Positions 17,395 to 26,983 of a stretch of 64,000 nt of DNA are shown one piece after another. The notes under the pieces are model-generated. The model was given only the letters and a program-made list of their open reading frames with translations. It made no database searches and was not told the origin of the DNA. Within the stretch, counting starts at the first letter, position 1, and each line of letters starts with the position of its first letter. Made by a program: the position numbers and the translations under genes. The stretch comes from Aestuariirhabdus sp049985285 (GTDB lineage Bacteria; Pseudomonadota; Gammaproteobacteria; Pseudomonadales; Aestuariirhabdaceae), in NCBI RefSeq assembly GCF_049985285.1, contig NZ_JBNIEU010000001.1:558001-622000 (forward strand). The letters are read 5' to 3'.

Positions 17395-18459
17395 ATGAGC
17401 CGATTCTGGAGCACCAAGGTCCACGACCTTACCCCTTATGTGCCGGGCGAACAGCCCCAGGATCAGGTGTATATAAAGCTCAACACCAACGAAAGCCCCT
17501 ACGGACCTTCCCCTCGGGCCATTGCGGCGATGCGGGCAGCCTGCGATGACAACCTGCGCCTCTACCCCGACCCCCAGTGCTTGAAACTCAAGCAAAGTAT
17601 CGCCCATTTTCATAATCTGTCGAGCGATCAGGTCTTCGTCGGTAACGGTTCCGATGAGGTGCTGGCCTTTACCTTTCAAGGCTTCTTCAAGCAGGACAAA
17701 CCACTGCTGTACCCGGATATCAGCTATAGCTTTTATCCCGTTTACTGCGAACTTTATGACATCGAAACCCGCACCCAGCCCCTCAATGAGCGGCTAGAGA
17801 TCGATCTGGATCAGTATCCAAACGATAATGGTGGCATTATCTTCCCCAACCCCAACGCCCCTACCGGCCAGGGAGTTGAGCTGGAAGCCATTGAGCGGCT
17901 GGTGCAGCGCAACCCCGGCTCGGTAGTGGTGGTGGATGAAGCCTATATCGATTTTGGCGGTGACAGCGCTGCAGTATTGATACCCAAATACGATAATCTA
18001 TTGGTCATCCAAACCCTTTCAAAATCCCGCGCACTGGCAGGAATTCGGGTCGGCTTCGCCCTGGGTGACAAGGCGCTGATCGAGGGGCTGGAGCGGATCA
18101 AGAACTCCTTTAACTCTTACCCCCTCGACCGTCCGGCCCTGGCGGGCGCGACGGCGTCGATCGAGGATCGCGAGCACTTCGAAACAAACCGTCGAAAAGT
18201 GATCGCCACCCGGGAATGGTGCACCGAGGCCCTGACCCGACTCGGCTTTAAGGTGATCCCCTCAAAAGCGAACTTTGTTTTTGCCTGCCACCCGCAACAC
18301 GATGCCGGGCGACTGTATCAGGCGCTCAAACAGGCGGGAATTTTAGTGCGCTACTTTAACAAGCCCCGCATCAGCGACCACCTGCGCATTACCATCGGCA
18401 CCGATAGTGAGATGCAGCGCCTGATTGAGCAGCTGACTACCCTTATCGAGGCTCAATAG
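17395..18459 (+). CDS. hisC: Histidinol-phosphate aminotransferase
   Basis: A 354-residue fold-type I PLP aminotransferase. It starts MSRFWSTKVHDLTPYVPGEQ, has KLNTNESPYGPSP at the substrate entrance, GNGSDEV in the cofactor region and the PLP lysine in TLSKSRALAGIRVGFA (about residue 210). It transfers an amino group from glutamate to imidazole-acetol phosphate in histidine synthesis. The gene is alone here, not within a his operon. It ends seven bases from the stop of the convergent membrane oxidoreductase. Confidence 0.93.
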   Translation: MSRFWSTKVHDLTPYVPGEQPQDQVYIKLNTNESPYGPSPRAIAAMRAACDDNLRLYPDPQCLKLKQSIAHFHNLSSDQVFVGNGSDEVLAFTFQGFFKQDKPLLYPDISYSFYPVYCELYDIETRTQPLNERLEIDLDQYPNDNGGIIFPNPNAPTGQGVELEAIERLVQRNPGSVVVVDEAYIDFGGDSAAVLIPKYDNLLVIQTLSKSRALAGIRVGFALGDKALIEGLERIKNSFNSYPLDRPALAGATASIEDREHFETNRRKVIATREWCTEALTRLGFKVIPSKANFVFACHPQHDAGRLYQALKQAGILVRYFNKPRISDHLRITIGTDSEMQRLIEQLTTLIEAQ

Positions 18460-18466
18460 CCCCTCC

Positions 18467-20590
18467 TCAATCACCGCGCAGACTGCGATGATAGCGCTCC
18501 ACCCACCCCAGTAACCGCTGGGGTGCATGGGCTCGTTTCCACTCCCCGGCCACAAATTTATTACTCTCCGACAGGGTGGGGTAGATGTGAATCGTACCCA
18601 AAATTTTGTTCAGACCCAGCTTATGCTTCATCGCGCTCACATATTCGGTGATTAGCTCAGCGGCGTGATAGCCAACAATCGTCACCCCCAAAATGCGATC
18701 TCTCCCCGGCACGGTCAGGACTTTAATAAAACCGTGGGCCTCCTCGTCAGCGATGGCTCGATCAAGGTCCGAAATATCGTAGCGGGTGACCTCGTAGTCG
18801 AGCCCCTTTTCACGCGCCTCCATCTCATTTAGCCCTACCCGCGCCACCTCGGGGTCGGTGAAGGTCGCCCAGGGAATCACGCTATAGTCGACCTTGAATT
18901 TCCACCAACGCCCAAAGAGCGCATTCACCGTCGCATACCATGCCTGATGACTGGCCGTATGGGTAAACTGATAGGGACCCGCGACATCACCACAGGCAAA
19001 GATATTGGGGTAACTGGTTTGCAGGTAATCGTTCACCTCGAGGGTGCCCTGCGGCCTGATGGTGACATCCAGGTTTTCGAGCCCAAAACCCTCTGTATTC
19101 GCTTTACGACCTACCGCCATCAGTAGCTGGTCAAACTCGATACGTACCGTTTCGCCTTTGTGCTCGGCCAGCAGCCACTTGCTGTGTCCATCGGTTTCAA
19201 ACTGCAGAGGTTTATGATCTACCCGGACTTCGATACCCTCCGCTGCGAAGCGCTCCGCCACCACCTGCGAAACATCCTCATCTTCCCGAGGCATGATACG
19301 CGCAGCCATATCGAGCTGAATCACTTTGCTACCAAGACGGGAAAACGCCTGTGCCAGCTCGCAACCAATGGGGCCACCACCAACGACCAGCAGGCGTGAT
19401 GGTTGCTCACGTAACTCCCAAACCGTATCTGACGTCAGGTAGCCCACTTCGTCCAGACCCGGAATCGGCGGCACAAAAGGGCGCGCCCCGGTGGCGATGA
19501 CGATACTGCGGGTCGTGATCGTTTCGCCATTAACCTCTACCTGCCACGGATTTTTTATCGTCGCGCTACCGGTAATGCAATCGACCCCGAGCCCGGTAAA
19601 GCGCTCGATTGAGTCATGGGGTTCAATCGTGCCGATAACCCGTTGCACCCTCTCCATGACCGCAGGAAAGTCCACCTCGGCAGAGGGAATCTTGAGCCCA
19701 TAATGTTGCGCTTGATCCGCATAGTGCTTCATCCGTGCACTACGAATCAACGCCTTACTGGGCACACAGCCCGTATTCAGGCAGTCTCCGCCCATCTGGT
19801 GCTTCTCTACCAGCGAAACCCGTGCCTTTACGGCGGCAGCAATATAGGAAGAAACCAGTCCCGCTGATCCCGCACCGATCACAACCATATTGGTGTCAAA
19901 ACACTTGGGAACGGGGTGATTTCGGTAAAGTGTACGCTGGCGAGCCTTACCGAGGGCAAAGCGGGCGCACCAGGGAAACAGCGCCAACAAAACGAAGGAG
20001 ATCACCAGGCCCGGGGTCATAATGCCCTGAACACTCAGCTCCTGCACCAACCCCAGTTGGGCGCCCGCATTGACGTAAACCAGGGTACCGGCAAGCATGC
20101 CCAGCTGGCTGACCCAGAAAAAACGCCACCACCCCATAGGCGTCAGCCCCATAACCAGGTTGATAACAAAAAAAGGGATCGCTGGTATGAGCCGCAAGGT
20201 AAAGAGATAGAAGGCGCCCTCGCGCTCGATACCCTGATTGATACTTTCCAGCTGGGAACCGAAGCGCTTTTGCACCCAGTCACGCAATAGCGTACGGGAT
20301 ATTAAAAAGGCCAGGGTGGCACCGATAGTGCTAGCGAAGGAGACCAGCAACACCCCCATCCACAGGCCAAAAACCGCACCGCCGACAATGGTCATCAGCG
20401 CCGCGCCGGGCAGGGAAAATGCGGTGACCGCAACGTATACAACAAAATAGATAATACGCGTTTCTGCCGGATTATCCCGATAGAGCTCCGCAAACAGGTC
20501 CAGAGTCAGGTACTGACGCAGATCCAATGCAAAGAACAACACTACCGCCAGGACAACCAGCCCCAGCAACACCCACTTCGATCGATTCAT
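18467..20590 (-). CDS. VTT-domain membrane protein fused to a disulfide-type flavin oxidoreductase
   Basis: A 707-residue fusion. Residues 1-225 hold several membrane segments with a TVP38/DedA-like VTT (SNARE-associated) domain, including FSLPGAALMTIVGGAVFGLW and LRLIPAIPFFVINLVMGLTP. From about residue 235 a complete mercuric-reductase/dihydrolipoamide-dehydrogenase-like enzyme follows: FAD motif VVIGAGSAGLVSS, redox pair in GGDCLNTGCVPSKAL, NAD(P) motif LLVVGGGPIGCELAQAF, and C-terminal HIYPTLSES. The start is the ATG at 20590 (MNRSKWVLLG); the frame extends to 20632. Such fusions are known in proteobacteria, but the substrate is not established; no mercury-binding domain or mer genes are near. 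It may handle membrane-linked thiol or quinone redox. Confidence 0.85.
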   Translation of the reverse strand: MNRSKWVLLGLVVLAVVLFFALDLRQYLTLDLFAELYRDNPAETRIIYFVVYVAVTAFSLPGAALMTIVGGAVFGLWMGVLLVSFASTIGATLAFLISRTLLRDWVQKRFGSQLESINQGIEREGAFYLFTLRLIPAIPFFVINLVMGLTPMGWWRFFWVSQLGMLAGTLVYVNAGAQLGLVQELSVQGIMTPGLVISFVLLALFPWCARFALGKARQRTLYRNHPVPKCFDTNMVVIGAGSAGLVSSYIAAAVKARVSLVEKHQMGGDCLNTGCVPSKALIRSARMKHYADQAQHYGLKIPSAEVDFPAVMERVQRVIGTIEPHDSIERFTGLGVDCITGSATIKNPWQVEVNGETITTRSIVIATGARPFVPPIPGLDEVGYLTSDTVWELREQPSRLLVVGGGPIGCELAQAFSRLGSKVIQLDMAARIMPREDEDVSQVVAERFAAEGIEVRVDHKPLQFETDGHSKWLLAEHKGETVRIEFDQLLMAVGRKANTEGFGLENLDVTIRPQGTLEVNDYLQTSYPNIFACGDVAGPYQFTHTASHQAWYATVNALFGRWWKFKVDYSVIPWATFTDPEVARVGLNEMEAREKGLDYEVTRYDISDLDRAIADEEAHGFIKVLTVPGRDRILGVTIVGYHAAELITEYVSAMKHKLGLNKILGTIHIYPTLSESNKFVAGEWKRAHAPQRLLGWVERYHRSLRGD

Positions 20591-20824
20591 TGAACGCTCA
20601 CTTATTCCTAAAATCCGGCTTGCCACCATCATAGTGTGTCACTACAAAGATGAGAAACGCTGATCACTACAATTGTTTCATTCCGCCCCGGCAATTCCCT
20701 GCCCGGGTAGATGCGCAGCAGCCAGCAGCGCGATACACTATACGCTCTAGTGAACGCCGCCCGGTAACTGTAGCCCAGTCGCAGCCAGCCGAGGGCAGCC
20801 CGACCAGATTATAAAAGGACTCCG

Positions 20825-21823
20825 ATGAGCAATTCTGCGCCTAAAATCGCCCTGCTACTGCTAAACCTCGGCTCACCGGACGAGTTATCGCCTGCCGCAC
20901 TGCGGCGCTACCTACGCGAGTTCCTTTCGGATCGCAGGGTTATCGAAGCGCCACGACTGATCTGGTGGTTCGTCCTCAACGGTGTCATTCTGCCCTTTCG
21001 GCCCCGCAAGCTAATGCACGTCTACGGCAATATCTGGAGCGAGGAGGGCTCACCGATTCGGGCCATCAGCCTGCAACAACAGACAGCCGTGCAGAAAGCA
21101 CTCGATCTTCGCCTGGGGGAGCATCAGGTGAAAGTTGAGCTGGCGATGACCTACGGCAACCCTTCGATCACCGATGCATTCGAACGCTTGCAGCAGGAGG
21201 GGATCGAGCGCGTGCTGGCACTACCCCTCTTTCCGCAATACAGTGCAACCACGACCGCCGCATGCTTCGACGGGATCGCGCGAGCCTTAAGTACCCGCCG
21301 TGACATTCCGGAGCTACGATTTATTCGCCAGTACTACCAGCAACCCGCCTACATCGAGGCACTGGCCGCATCGGTACGCGACCATTGGCAGCAGCGCGGT
21401 CGACAGGGTCACCTGATGTTCTCCTTCCATGGCCTGCCGCTAAGCTATGTGAAAAATGGGGACCCTTACGCTATTCAGTGCGAGGCCACCGTGCACGCCG
21501 TCGTCGAGCGGCTGCAACTCAACGACAGCGACTGGACCCTGAGTTACCAGTCCCGCGTGGGGGTCGCCCCATGGCTGCAACCCTATACCGAAGAGACCCT
21601 GATTGAGTGGGCAAAGCAGGGGCGCAGTGGTGTCGATGTTATCTGCCCGGGATTTAGTGCCGACTGCCTCGAAACCCTGGAGGAGGTCGCCATCACCAAT
21701 CGGGAGATATTTGAAGAGGCCGGGGGCAGTGACTACCACTATATCCCTGCACTCAACGCTACAGAGGCTCACATTGAGATGCTGGCAGCGCTTGCGGCCG
21801 ACCAACTGGGTGGCTGGCTATAG
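20825..21823 (+). CDS. hemH: Ferrochelatase
   Basis: A 332-residue HemH that inserts Fe(II) into protoporphyrin IX, the last step of heme synthesis. It has LLLNLGSPDELSPAALRRYL at the start, the catalytic histidine in FSFHGLPLSY (about residue 201) and a C-terminal conserved glutamate region CPGFSADCLETLEE. AAAAGGAC precedes the ATG. It is divergent from the flavin oxidoreductase; 20633-20824 should carry the promoters. The stop lies 12 bases from the convergent acyl-CoA dehydrogenase. Heme demand in this genome is likely high because of the multiheme cytochromes. Confidence 0.96.
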   Translation: MSNSAPKIALLLLNLGSPDELSPAALRRYLREFLSDRRVIEAPRLIWWFVLNGVILPFRPRKLMHVYGNIWSEEGSPIRAISLQQQTAVQKALDLRLGEHQVKVELAMTYGNPSITDAFERLQQEGIERVLALPLFPQYSATTTAACFDGIARALSTRRDIPELRFIRQYYQQPAYIEALAASVRDHWQQRGRQGHLMFSFHGLPLSYVKNGDPYAIQCEATVHAVVERLQLNDSDWTLSYQSRVGVAPWLQPYTEETLIEWAKQGRSGVDVICPGFSADCLETLEEVAITNREIFEEAGGSDYHYIPALNATEAHIEMLAALAADQLGGWL

Positions 21824-21834
21824 GTCTGGATGCA

Positions 21835-22989
21835 TTAAAAACCCCGCATCACCTCGCGCGCAATGATGATACGTTGAACCTCGCTCGTACCTTCATAAAT
21901 GCTGGTGATGCGCACATCGCGGGCATGGCGCTCCAGCGGATACTCTTTGATGTAGCCGTACCCACCCAGCAGCTGCAGAGCGGTATAACAGGCTTTGTTC
22001 GCGGCTTCCGAGGCGAACAGCTTCGCCATTGAAGCCTGCGGACCAAAGGACTCGCCTCGCTGCTTTGCGCAGGCGGCGCTCATCAACAATAATCGCGCCG
22101 CTTCCAACTCGGTATAGGTATCGGCCAGCATCCACTGCAGCCCCTGAAAGTTGATCAATGGCTGGCCAAACTGCTGGCGCTCCGCGACATAAGTACGAGC
22201 ATAATCGATCGCCGCCAGACCCACCCCCAGCGCCAGTGAACCTATACCGATACGCCCCCCGGCGAGTTCTCCTGCGGCAATACGAAAGCCCTGGTTTTCA
22301 GCCCCCATCATCGCCTCCGCCGGCACACGACAGCTTTCAAAGCGTACCTCGTTGGTGGCCGAGGCCTTCTGCCCCATCTTCTCTTCACGCTTGCCGATCA
22401 CCAGTCCGGGGGTGCCTGCCTCCACCAAAAAACAGGAGATACCCTTACCTTTGGGGGCCTCGGGGTCAGTAACCGCCCACACCACAAAAACCCCGGCGTA
22501 CTCGGCGCTGGTGATAAAAATCTTGCCACCGTCGAGCACATAGTCACTGCCATCGCGCCGAGCACGGGTTTTCATCGCTGCAGGGTCAGATCCTGCGGCG
22601 GGCTCGGTGAGACAGAACGCTCCCGCCGCATATTCTCCACTGCACAGTCGCGGCAAGTAACGCTGCTTCTGCCCCTCCGTGCCTACCGCCTGAATCACCT
22701 CCGCCACCATATTGGTCACCGAGGTCGTCACTGCGGTGGATGCACAGCCGCGCGCAATTTCAGTAATCGCCAGACTAAAGGCTACGCTACCCGCTTCGGT
22801 GCCGCCGAACTCTGCATCAATATTGATGCCCATAAACCCCAGTTCGGCGAGCTTTTTTAGCTGCTGCTTAAGGAGATCAGTATCGCTGGTTCGGTCCAGC
22901 TGCGCCGCCATTGGCGCCAGCTCGCTGTCGGCAAACTGACGGGCGGTATCACGAATAAGGGTTTGCTCTTCGGTCAGGGAAAAATCCAC
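21835..22989 (-). CDS. Acyl-CoA dehydrogenase
   Basis: A 384-residue flavoprotein that oxidises an acyl-CoA to the trans-2-enoyl-CoA and passes electrons to ETF. GTG at 22989 is the likely start: GAGGAG lies seven bases before it and VDFSLTEEQTLIRDTARQF is the usual N-terminus; an ATG at 23016 would add nine residues over the ribosome site. FAD and substrate motifs are CLTEPAAGSDPAAMKTRA and KIFITSAEYAG; the catalytic glutamate is in ITSIYEGTSEVQR (about residue 365). Chain length or branched-chain preference cannot be told. It stands alone between hemH and ppk. Confidence 0.92.
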   Translation of the reverse strand: MDFSLTEEQTLIRDTARQFADSELAPMAAQLDRTSDTDLLKQQLKKLAELGFMGINIDAEFGGTEAGSVAFSLAITEIARGCASTAVTTSVTNMVAEVIQAVGTEGQKQRYLPRLCSGEYAAGAFCLTEPAAGSDPAAMKTRARRDGSDYVLDGGKIFITSAEYAGVFVVWAVTDPEAPKGKGISCFLVEAGTPGLVIGKREEKMGQKASATNEVRFESCRVPAEAMMGAENQGFRIAAGELAGGRIGIGSLALGVGLAAIDYARTYVAERQQFGQPLINFQGLQWMLADTYTELEAARLLLMSAACAKQRGESFGPQASMAKLFASEAANKACYTALQLLGGYGYIKEYPLERHARDVRITSIYEGTSEVQRIIIAREVMRGF

Positions 22990-23141
22990 AACAGGCTCCT
23001 CGAGTAACGGGCCCATCCACTCGTGAGCCCATAGTGCTCACCACGTTGTGCCAACGGGACACTATGGACAGTGCTGATGAATGCCGGGCAGGGGAAAAAG
23101 AGCTTCAATGTGCACCCAAGTGGTGCGCATTGCAAGAAGGT

Positions 23142-23161
23142 GGCCGCCGTTGCCGGCGGCC
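23142..23161 (-). terminator. GC-rich hairpin after ppk
   Basis: Perfect eight-base arms GGCCGCCG and CGGCGGCC separated by four bases, nine bases after the ppk stop on the minus strand. The downstream sequence is only modestly U-rich (ACCTTCTTG). Confidence 0.6.
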
Positions 23162-23169
23162 CGAGAGCC

Positions 23170-25329
23170 TTAAACCAGTTTTTCCAGTAACTGGATCTGA
23201 GAGTCGCGACGCGTCTGGTTAGACCGTGGGTGATTCTGGCGATAGCTGCCATCGGCCTGCAACTGCCAACTCATGCAATTGTCCTGCAAATAGGTATCCA
23301 GCTCCTTCTTTACCCGGGCTGACAGCTTCGGGCTTTCAATAGGAAAGCAGGTTTCAATGCGGTGATCCAGATTACGCACCATCCAGTCAGCACTGGAACC
23401 ATATACACGGGGCGCTCCGTTGTTGGCAAAATAGAAGGTGCGCGTATGCTCAAGAAAACGTCCTACAATCGAGCGCACCCGGATATTTTCCGACAATCCC
23501 GGCACACCGGGGCGCAGGCAACAGATGCCGCGAACAATGAGATCCACCTTAACCCCGGCCTGGGACGCTTTGTACAGCGCCTTGATCACCTTCGCCTCCG
23601 TCAGGGAGTTGCACTTGACGATAATCTGCCCCTTGGCCCCCGCTTCGACATGGTTGATCTCCTGTTGAATATGGTCCAACAAACCCTTTTTCAGGGTGAA
23701 GGGGGCGTGCAGCAGCTTCTTCACCCGTACCGCTTTGCCCATTCCGGTCAGCTGCTGGAAGATCTTGGCCACATCATTGGTCAAATCCTTTTCCCGGGTC
23801 AGAAGACTGTAGTCGGTGTAGAGGCGTGCATTGCCGGCGTGGTAGTTACCGGTGCCCAGATGGGCGTAACGTACGATTTTGCCCTCCTCGCGGCGCACGA
23901 TCATCATCAACTTGGCGTGGGTCTTGTACCCGACCACGCCATACACCACGATCGCACCAGCCTCCTGCAAGCGCCGTGCGAGGGTGAGATTTTCCTCCTC
24001 ATCGAAACGAGCCCTGAGCTCGATCACGACAATGACCTCTTTACCGTTACGGGCCGCATCCACCAGCGCATCAACGATCTCCGATTTGGCACCGGTGCGA
24101 TACAGTGTTTGCTTGATCGCCAACACATGAGGATCCTTGGCCGCCTGGCGCAACAGGTCAACCACCGGTGTAAAGGACTGGAAGGGGTGCAGCAACAAAA
24201 TATCACTAACGGTGATGGCGTCGAACAAATTCTCCTTGGGCATAAGCCCCTTGGGGAAACTGGGAGTAAACGGCTGGTACTGCAGCTCGGGATGGTTGGG
24301 CAGATTGCACAGATCCATCAGACGCGACAGATTGACAGGGCCATTGACCTCGTAGAGTTCATCTTCGGTGAGGTTAAACTCCTTGAGCAGAAAGTGGGCC
24401 AGCTCCGGCGTACAGTTGTCAGCCACTTCCAATCGCACCGCACTACCCCAGCGACGAGTTTGCAACTCACCCTGCAGGGCCGTTGCGAGATCCTCAACTT
24501 CATCATCGAGAATCAGGTCACTATTTCGGGTCAGGCGGAATTGATAACACCCCTTGATGGTCATACCCGGAAACAGGTCCCCGGCGTGCTGGTGAATCAT
24601 GGCCGATAACAGGGTGAAATGAGTGCCCCCGTCACAGAGCTCTGCTGGAACCGGAATTACCCTGGGCAGCGAGCGCGGCGCAGGAATAATCGCCATACCG
24701 GTTTCCCGCCCGAAGGCATCCTGCCCCTCCAGTGACACAATAAAGTTAAGGTTCTTGTTGGCCAAACGAGGGAAAGGGTGTGCAGGATCCAATCCGATCG
24801 GGCTGATCACGGGCATCACTTCCGAATAGAAATAGTCGCTTACCCATTGGATCTGCGCTTCGCTCCATTCGCTGCGGCGCAGAATATGGACGTTGTGCTC
24901 TTGCAGCGCCGGCAACAACTGCTCTTGTAACATGACATATTGGCGCGCCACGCTTTCGTGGGTGATGCGGCTGATCTCCTTCAGTACCTGTTGCGGCTGC
25001 ATGCCGTCGAGGCCCACCTGCTCCCGGGAGAAATCGATCTGCTGTCTCAAGCCCGCGACCCGTATCTCGAAAAACTCATCCATATTACTACTAAAAATCA
25101 GCAGGTAGCGCAATCGCTCCAGCAGCGGATGGTCTTCATTGGCCGCCTGCTCCAGTACCCGCAGATTAAACTGCAGGTTACTCAGCTCCCGATTGATGTA
25201 GTAATCGGTATTGCCGTAATCGGTCAGTTTTTCCACCACCGGGGTAGTCTCAACCTCCGGCGCACTCTTTGGCTGCTCAGCCGCCTCACTTTCAACACTG
25301 GCGCCGCTAATGGTCTCATCCTGGCTCAT
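23170..25329 (-). CDS. ppk: Polyphosphate kinase 1
   Basis: A 719-residue PPK1 that reversibly polymerises the gamma-phosphate of ATP into polyphosphate. After an acidic, probably disordered tail of about 37 residues come the conserved YYINRELSNLQFNLRVLEQA and FSSNMDEFFEIRVAGL. The phospho-histidine is in RYAHLGTGNYH (about residue 490), with a second conserved region SSADWMVRNLDHRIE near the C-terminus. It sits 81 bases after hemB on the same strand. The matching exopolyphosphatase gene ppx lies 9 kb away at 34.6 kb, separated by an accessory segment. Confidence 0.97.
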   Translation of the reverse strand: MSQDETISGASVESEAAEQPKSAPEVETTPVVEKLTDYGNTDYYINRELSNLQFNLRVLEQAANEDHPLLERLRYLLIFSSNMDEFFEIRVAGLRQQIDFSREQVGLDGMQPQQVLKEISRITHESVARQYVMLQEQLLPALQEHNVHILRRSEWSEAQIQWVSDYFYSEVMPVISPIGLDPAHPFPRLANKNLNFIVSLEGQDAFGRETGMAIIPAPRSLPRVIPVPAELCDGGTHFTLLSAMIHQHAGDLFPGMTIKGCYQFRLTRNSDLILDDEVEDLATALQGELQTRRWGSAVRLEVADNCTPELAHFLLKEFNLTEDELYEVNGPVNLSRLMDLCNLPNHPELQYQPFTPSFPKGLMPKENLFDAITVSDILLLHPFQSFTPVVDLLRQAAKDPHVLAIKQTLYRTGAKSEIVDALVDAARNGKEVIVVIELRARFDEEENLTLARRLQEAGAIVVYGVVGYKTHAKLMMIVRREEGKIVRYAHLGTGNYHAGNARLYTDYSLLTREKDLTNDVAKIFQQLTGMGKAVRVKKLLHAPFTLKKGLLDHIQQEINHVEAGAKGQIIVKCNSLTEAKVIKALYKASQAGVKVDLIVRGICCLRPGVPGLSENIRVRSIVGRFLEHTRTFYFANNGAPRVYGSSADWMVRNLDHRIETCFPIESPKLSARVKKELDTYLQDNCMSWQLQADGSYRQNHPRSNQTRRDSQIQLLEKLV

Positions 25330-25410
25330 GGTTCCCTCCTCGTTTAATTCCGTCTTCGTGACACTATAGCTTTACGCAAAAGACACCCTGCCTTCACGCT
25401 GAAACCTTAT

Positions 25411-26424
25411 CTAACCGTCCTGCAACAAGCGCGCAGCATCCATCGCGAAATAGGTCAAAATGCCATCGGCTCCCGCTCGCTTGAACGCCAGCAACGATTC
25501 TAGCATTACGCTATTTTCGTCGAGCCAGCCGTTGGCGAACGCGGCTTTGTGCATGGCGTACTCACCGCTGACCTGATACACAAAGGTGGGCACTTTAAGC
25601 TCATCCTTTACCCGCCGTACAATATCAAGATAGGGCATACCGGGCTTGACCATCACCATATCGGCCCCTTCGGCAAGATCCAGCGCGACCTCATGCAAGG
25701 CTTCATCGCTATTGGCCGGATCCATCTGATAGCTGTACTTGTTGCCCTTACCCAGATTGCCGGCAGAGCCGACCGCGTCCCGGAAAGGTCCGTAGTAGGC
25801 CGAGGCGTACTTGGCGGAATAGGCCATGATGCGGGTGTTGCTGTGTCCCTCGCTCTCCAAAAGCTGGCGAATGGCGCCAACACGACCATCCATCATATCC
25901 GACGGTGCGACTATATCGGCACCGGCCTCGGCATGGGAGAGTGCCTGATAGATCAAGACATCAATGGTTTCCTGATTGAGCACATAGCCGCTGGCATCAA
26001 TGATGCCATCCTGCCCATGGGTGGTAAACGGATCGAGAGCAACATCGGTCATCACCCCCAGGTCAGGATGACGATCCTTTAACGCCTTGACCGCCCTTTG
26101 GGCGAGACCATCTGGGTTAAAGGCCTCTTTCGCATCCAGGCTTTTGGCCTCCAGTGGCGTCACTGGAAACAACGCTACCGCAGGGATACCCAGCGCTACC
26201 ATCTCATCGGACTGTTTGAGCAGCAGGTCGATACTCAATCGCTCCACCCCGGGCATGGAGGGCACCGTCTCTCGCTGATTGTTACCTTCTAGCACAAAGA
26301 CCGGGTAGATCAGGTCGTCGCAGGTAAGACGATTTTCGCGCATCAGGCGGCGGGAGAAATCATTAAAGCGCATACGGCGCGGACGGGTTAATGGATACTG
26401 GCGCTGAGAATCGGAAAAAGACAC
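25411..26424 (-). CDS. hemB: Delta-aminolevulinic acid dehydratase (porphobilinogen synthase)
   Basis: A 337-residue HemB, the same length as I recall for the P. aeruginosa enzyme. The start is GTG at 26424, giving (M)SFSDSQRQYPLTRPRR with AGGGAG seven bases upstream; the frame reaches a TTG at 26454. Schiff-base lysines are in AYSAKYASAYYG (about 204) and MVMVKPGMPY (about 258). The active-site metal region reads TDVALDPFTTHGQDG (about residue 126): aspartates replace the cysteines of zinc enzymes, so this is the magnesium-stimulated, active-site-zinc-free type. It condenses two 5-aminolevulinate into porphobilinogen. Upstream of ppk and divergent from a cytochrome c gene. Confidence 0.96.
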   Translation of the reverse strand: MSFSDSQRQYPLTRPRRMRFNDFSRRLMRENRLTCDDLIYPVFVLEGNNQRETVPSMPGVERLSIDLLLKQSDEMVALGIPAVALFPVTPLEAKSLDAKEAFNPDGLAQRAVKALKDRHPDLGVMTDVALDPFTTHGQDGIIDASGYVLNQETIDVLIYQALSHAEAGADIVAPSDMMDGRVGAIRQLLESEGHSNTRIMAYSAKYASAYYGPFRDAVGSAGNLGKGNKYSYQMDPANSDEALHEVALDLAEGADMVMVKPGMPYLDIVRRVKDELKVPTFVYQVSGEYAMHKAAFANGWLDENSVMLESLLAFKRAGADGILTYFAMDAARLLQDG

Positions 26425-26626
26425 GACATCACTCCCTAACGGTGAATTGTTCAATACGGTATTCAGGCATCATAACCCATTAACCGGGCGCTTCAATGCG
26501 CTACATCAACCCCCTTTGTAGCTGACGCTTGATGCCCTACAATTACACGCGATAAATGTAGCCCCCATCCGGCCTTTTAGGGGGCATATAACGGCACGCC
26601 CTCTCAGTGTTCTAAAGGAGCTATAA

Positions 26627-26935
26627 ATGAAAAAGCGCTTATTAATCGCCACTCTCGCACTACTCACTCCCGGCTTGGCGGTGGCAGCAGGTGATGCCGA
26701 GACGGGCAAGGCGAAATCAGCGATGTGCGCTGCCTGCCATGGCGCGAACGGTAAAGCCACCATCCCCACCTATCCGAATCTGGCCGGACAGAACTTCAAC
26801 TACATTGTCTACGCCCTCAACGCGTACAAAAGTGGGGCGCGGGCTGGCGGGCAGGCTGCCATCATGCAGGGGCAGGCCGCAACACTATCGGATGAGGATA
26901 TCGCCAACCTGGCGGCCTATTTCTCCAGCCTCTAA
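26627..26935 (+). CDS. Periplasmic monoheme cytochrome c (class I)
   Basis: A 102-residue precursor with a clear signal peptide (MKKRLLIATLALLTPGLAVAA, cleavage near residue 21), one heme site CAACHG and a C-terminal methionine in AAIMQGQAATLSDED as likely sixth ligand. The spacing resembles single domains of cytochrome c4/c553. It probably shuttles electrons in the periplasm, for example to a terminal oxidase, but the partner is unknown. GGAG precedes the ATG. It opens the accessory segment between hemB and ppx and is convergent with the MAPEG gene. Confidence 0.92.
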   Translation: MKKRLLIATLALLTPGLAVAAGDAETGKAKSAMCAACHGANGKATIPTYPNLAGQNFNYIVYALNAYKSGARAGGQAAIMQGQAATLSDEDIANLAAYFSSL

Positions 26936-26945
26936 AGCCAGCACG

Positions 26946-26972
26946 CAAAAACGGGGGAGGCATCGCCCCCGT
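26946..26972 (-). terminator. Rho-independent terminator of the MAPEG gene
   Basis: On the minus strand ACGGGGG and CCCCCGT pair around an eight-base loop and are followed by five T (26950-26946). On the plus strand the same hairpin follows the cytochrome stop by 15 bases and may end that transcript too, though without a U run. Confidence 0.8.
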
Positions 26973-26983
26973 TGGGGCCCGCG

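Noticed and set aside
23362..24609. Open frame of 415 codons antisense to ppk
   Set aside because: Explained as the reverse of ppk; no motif or start signal of its own.
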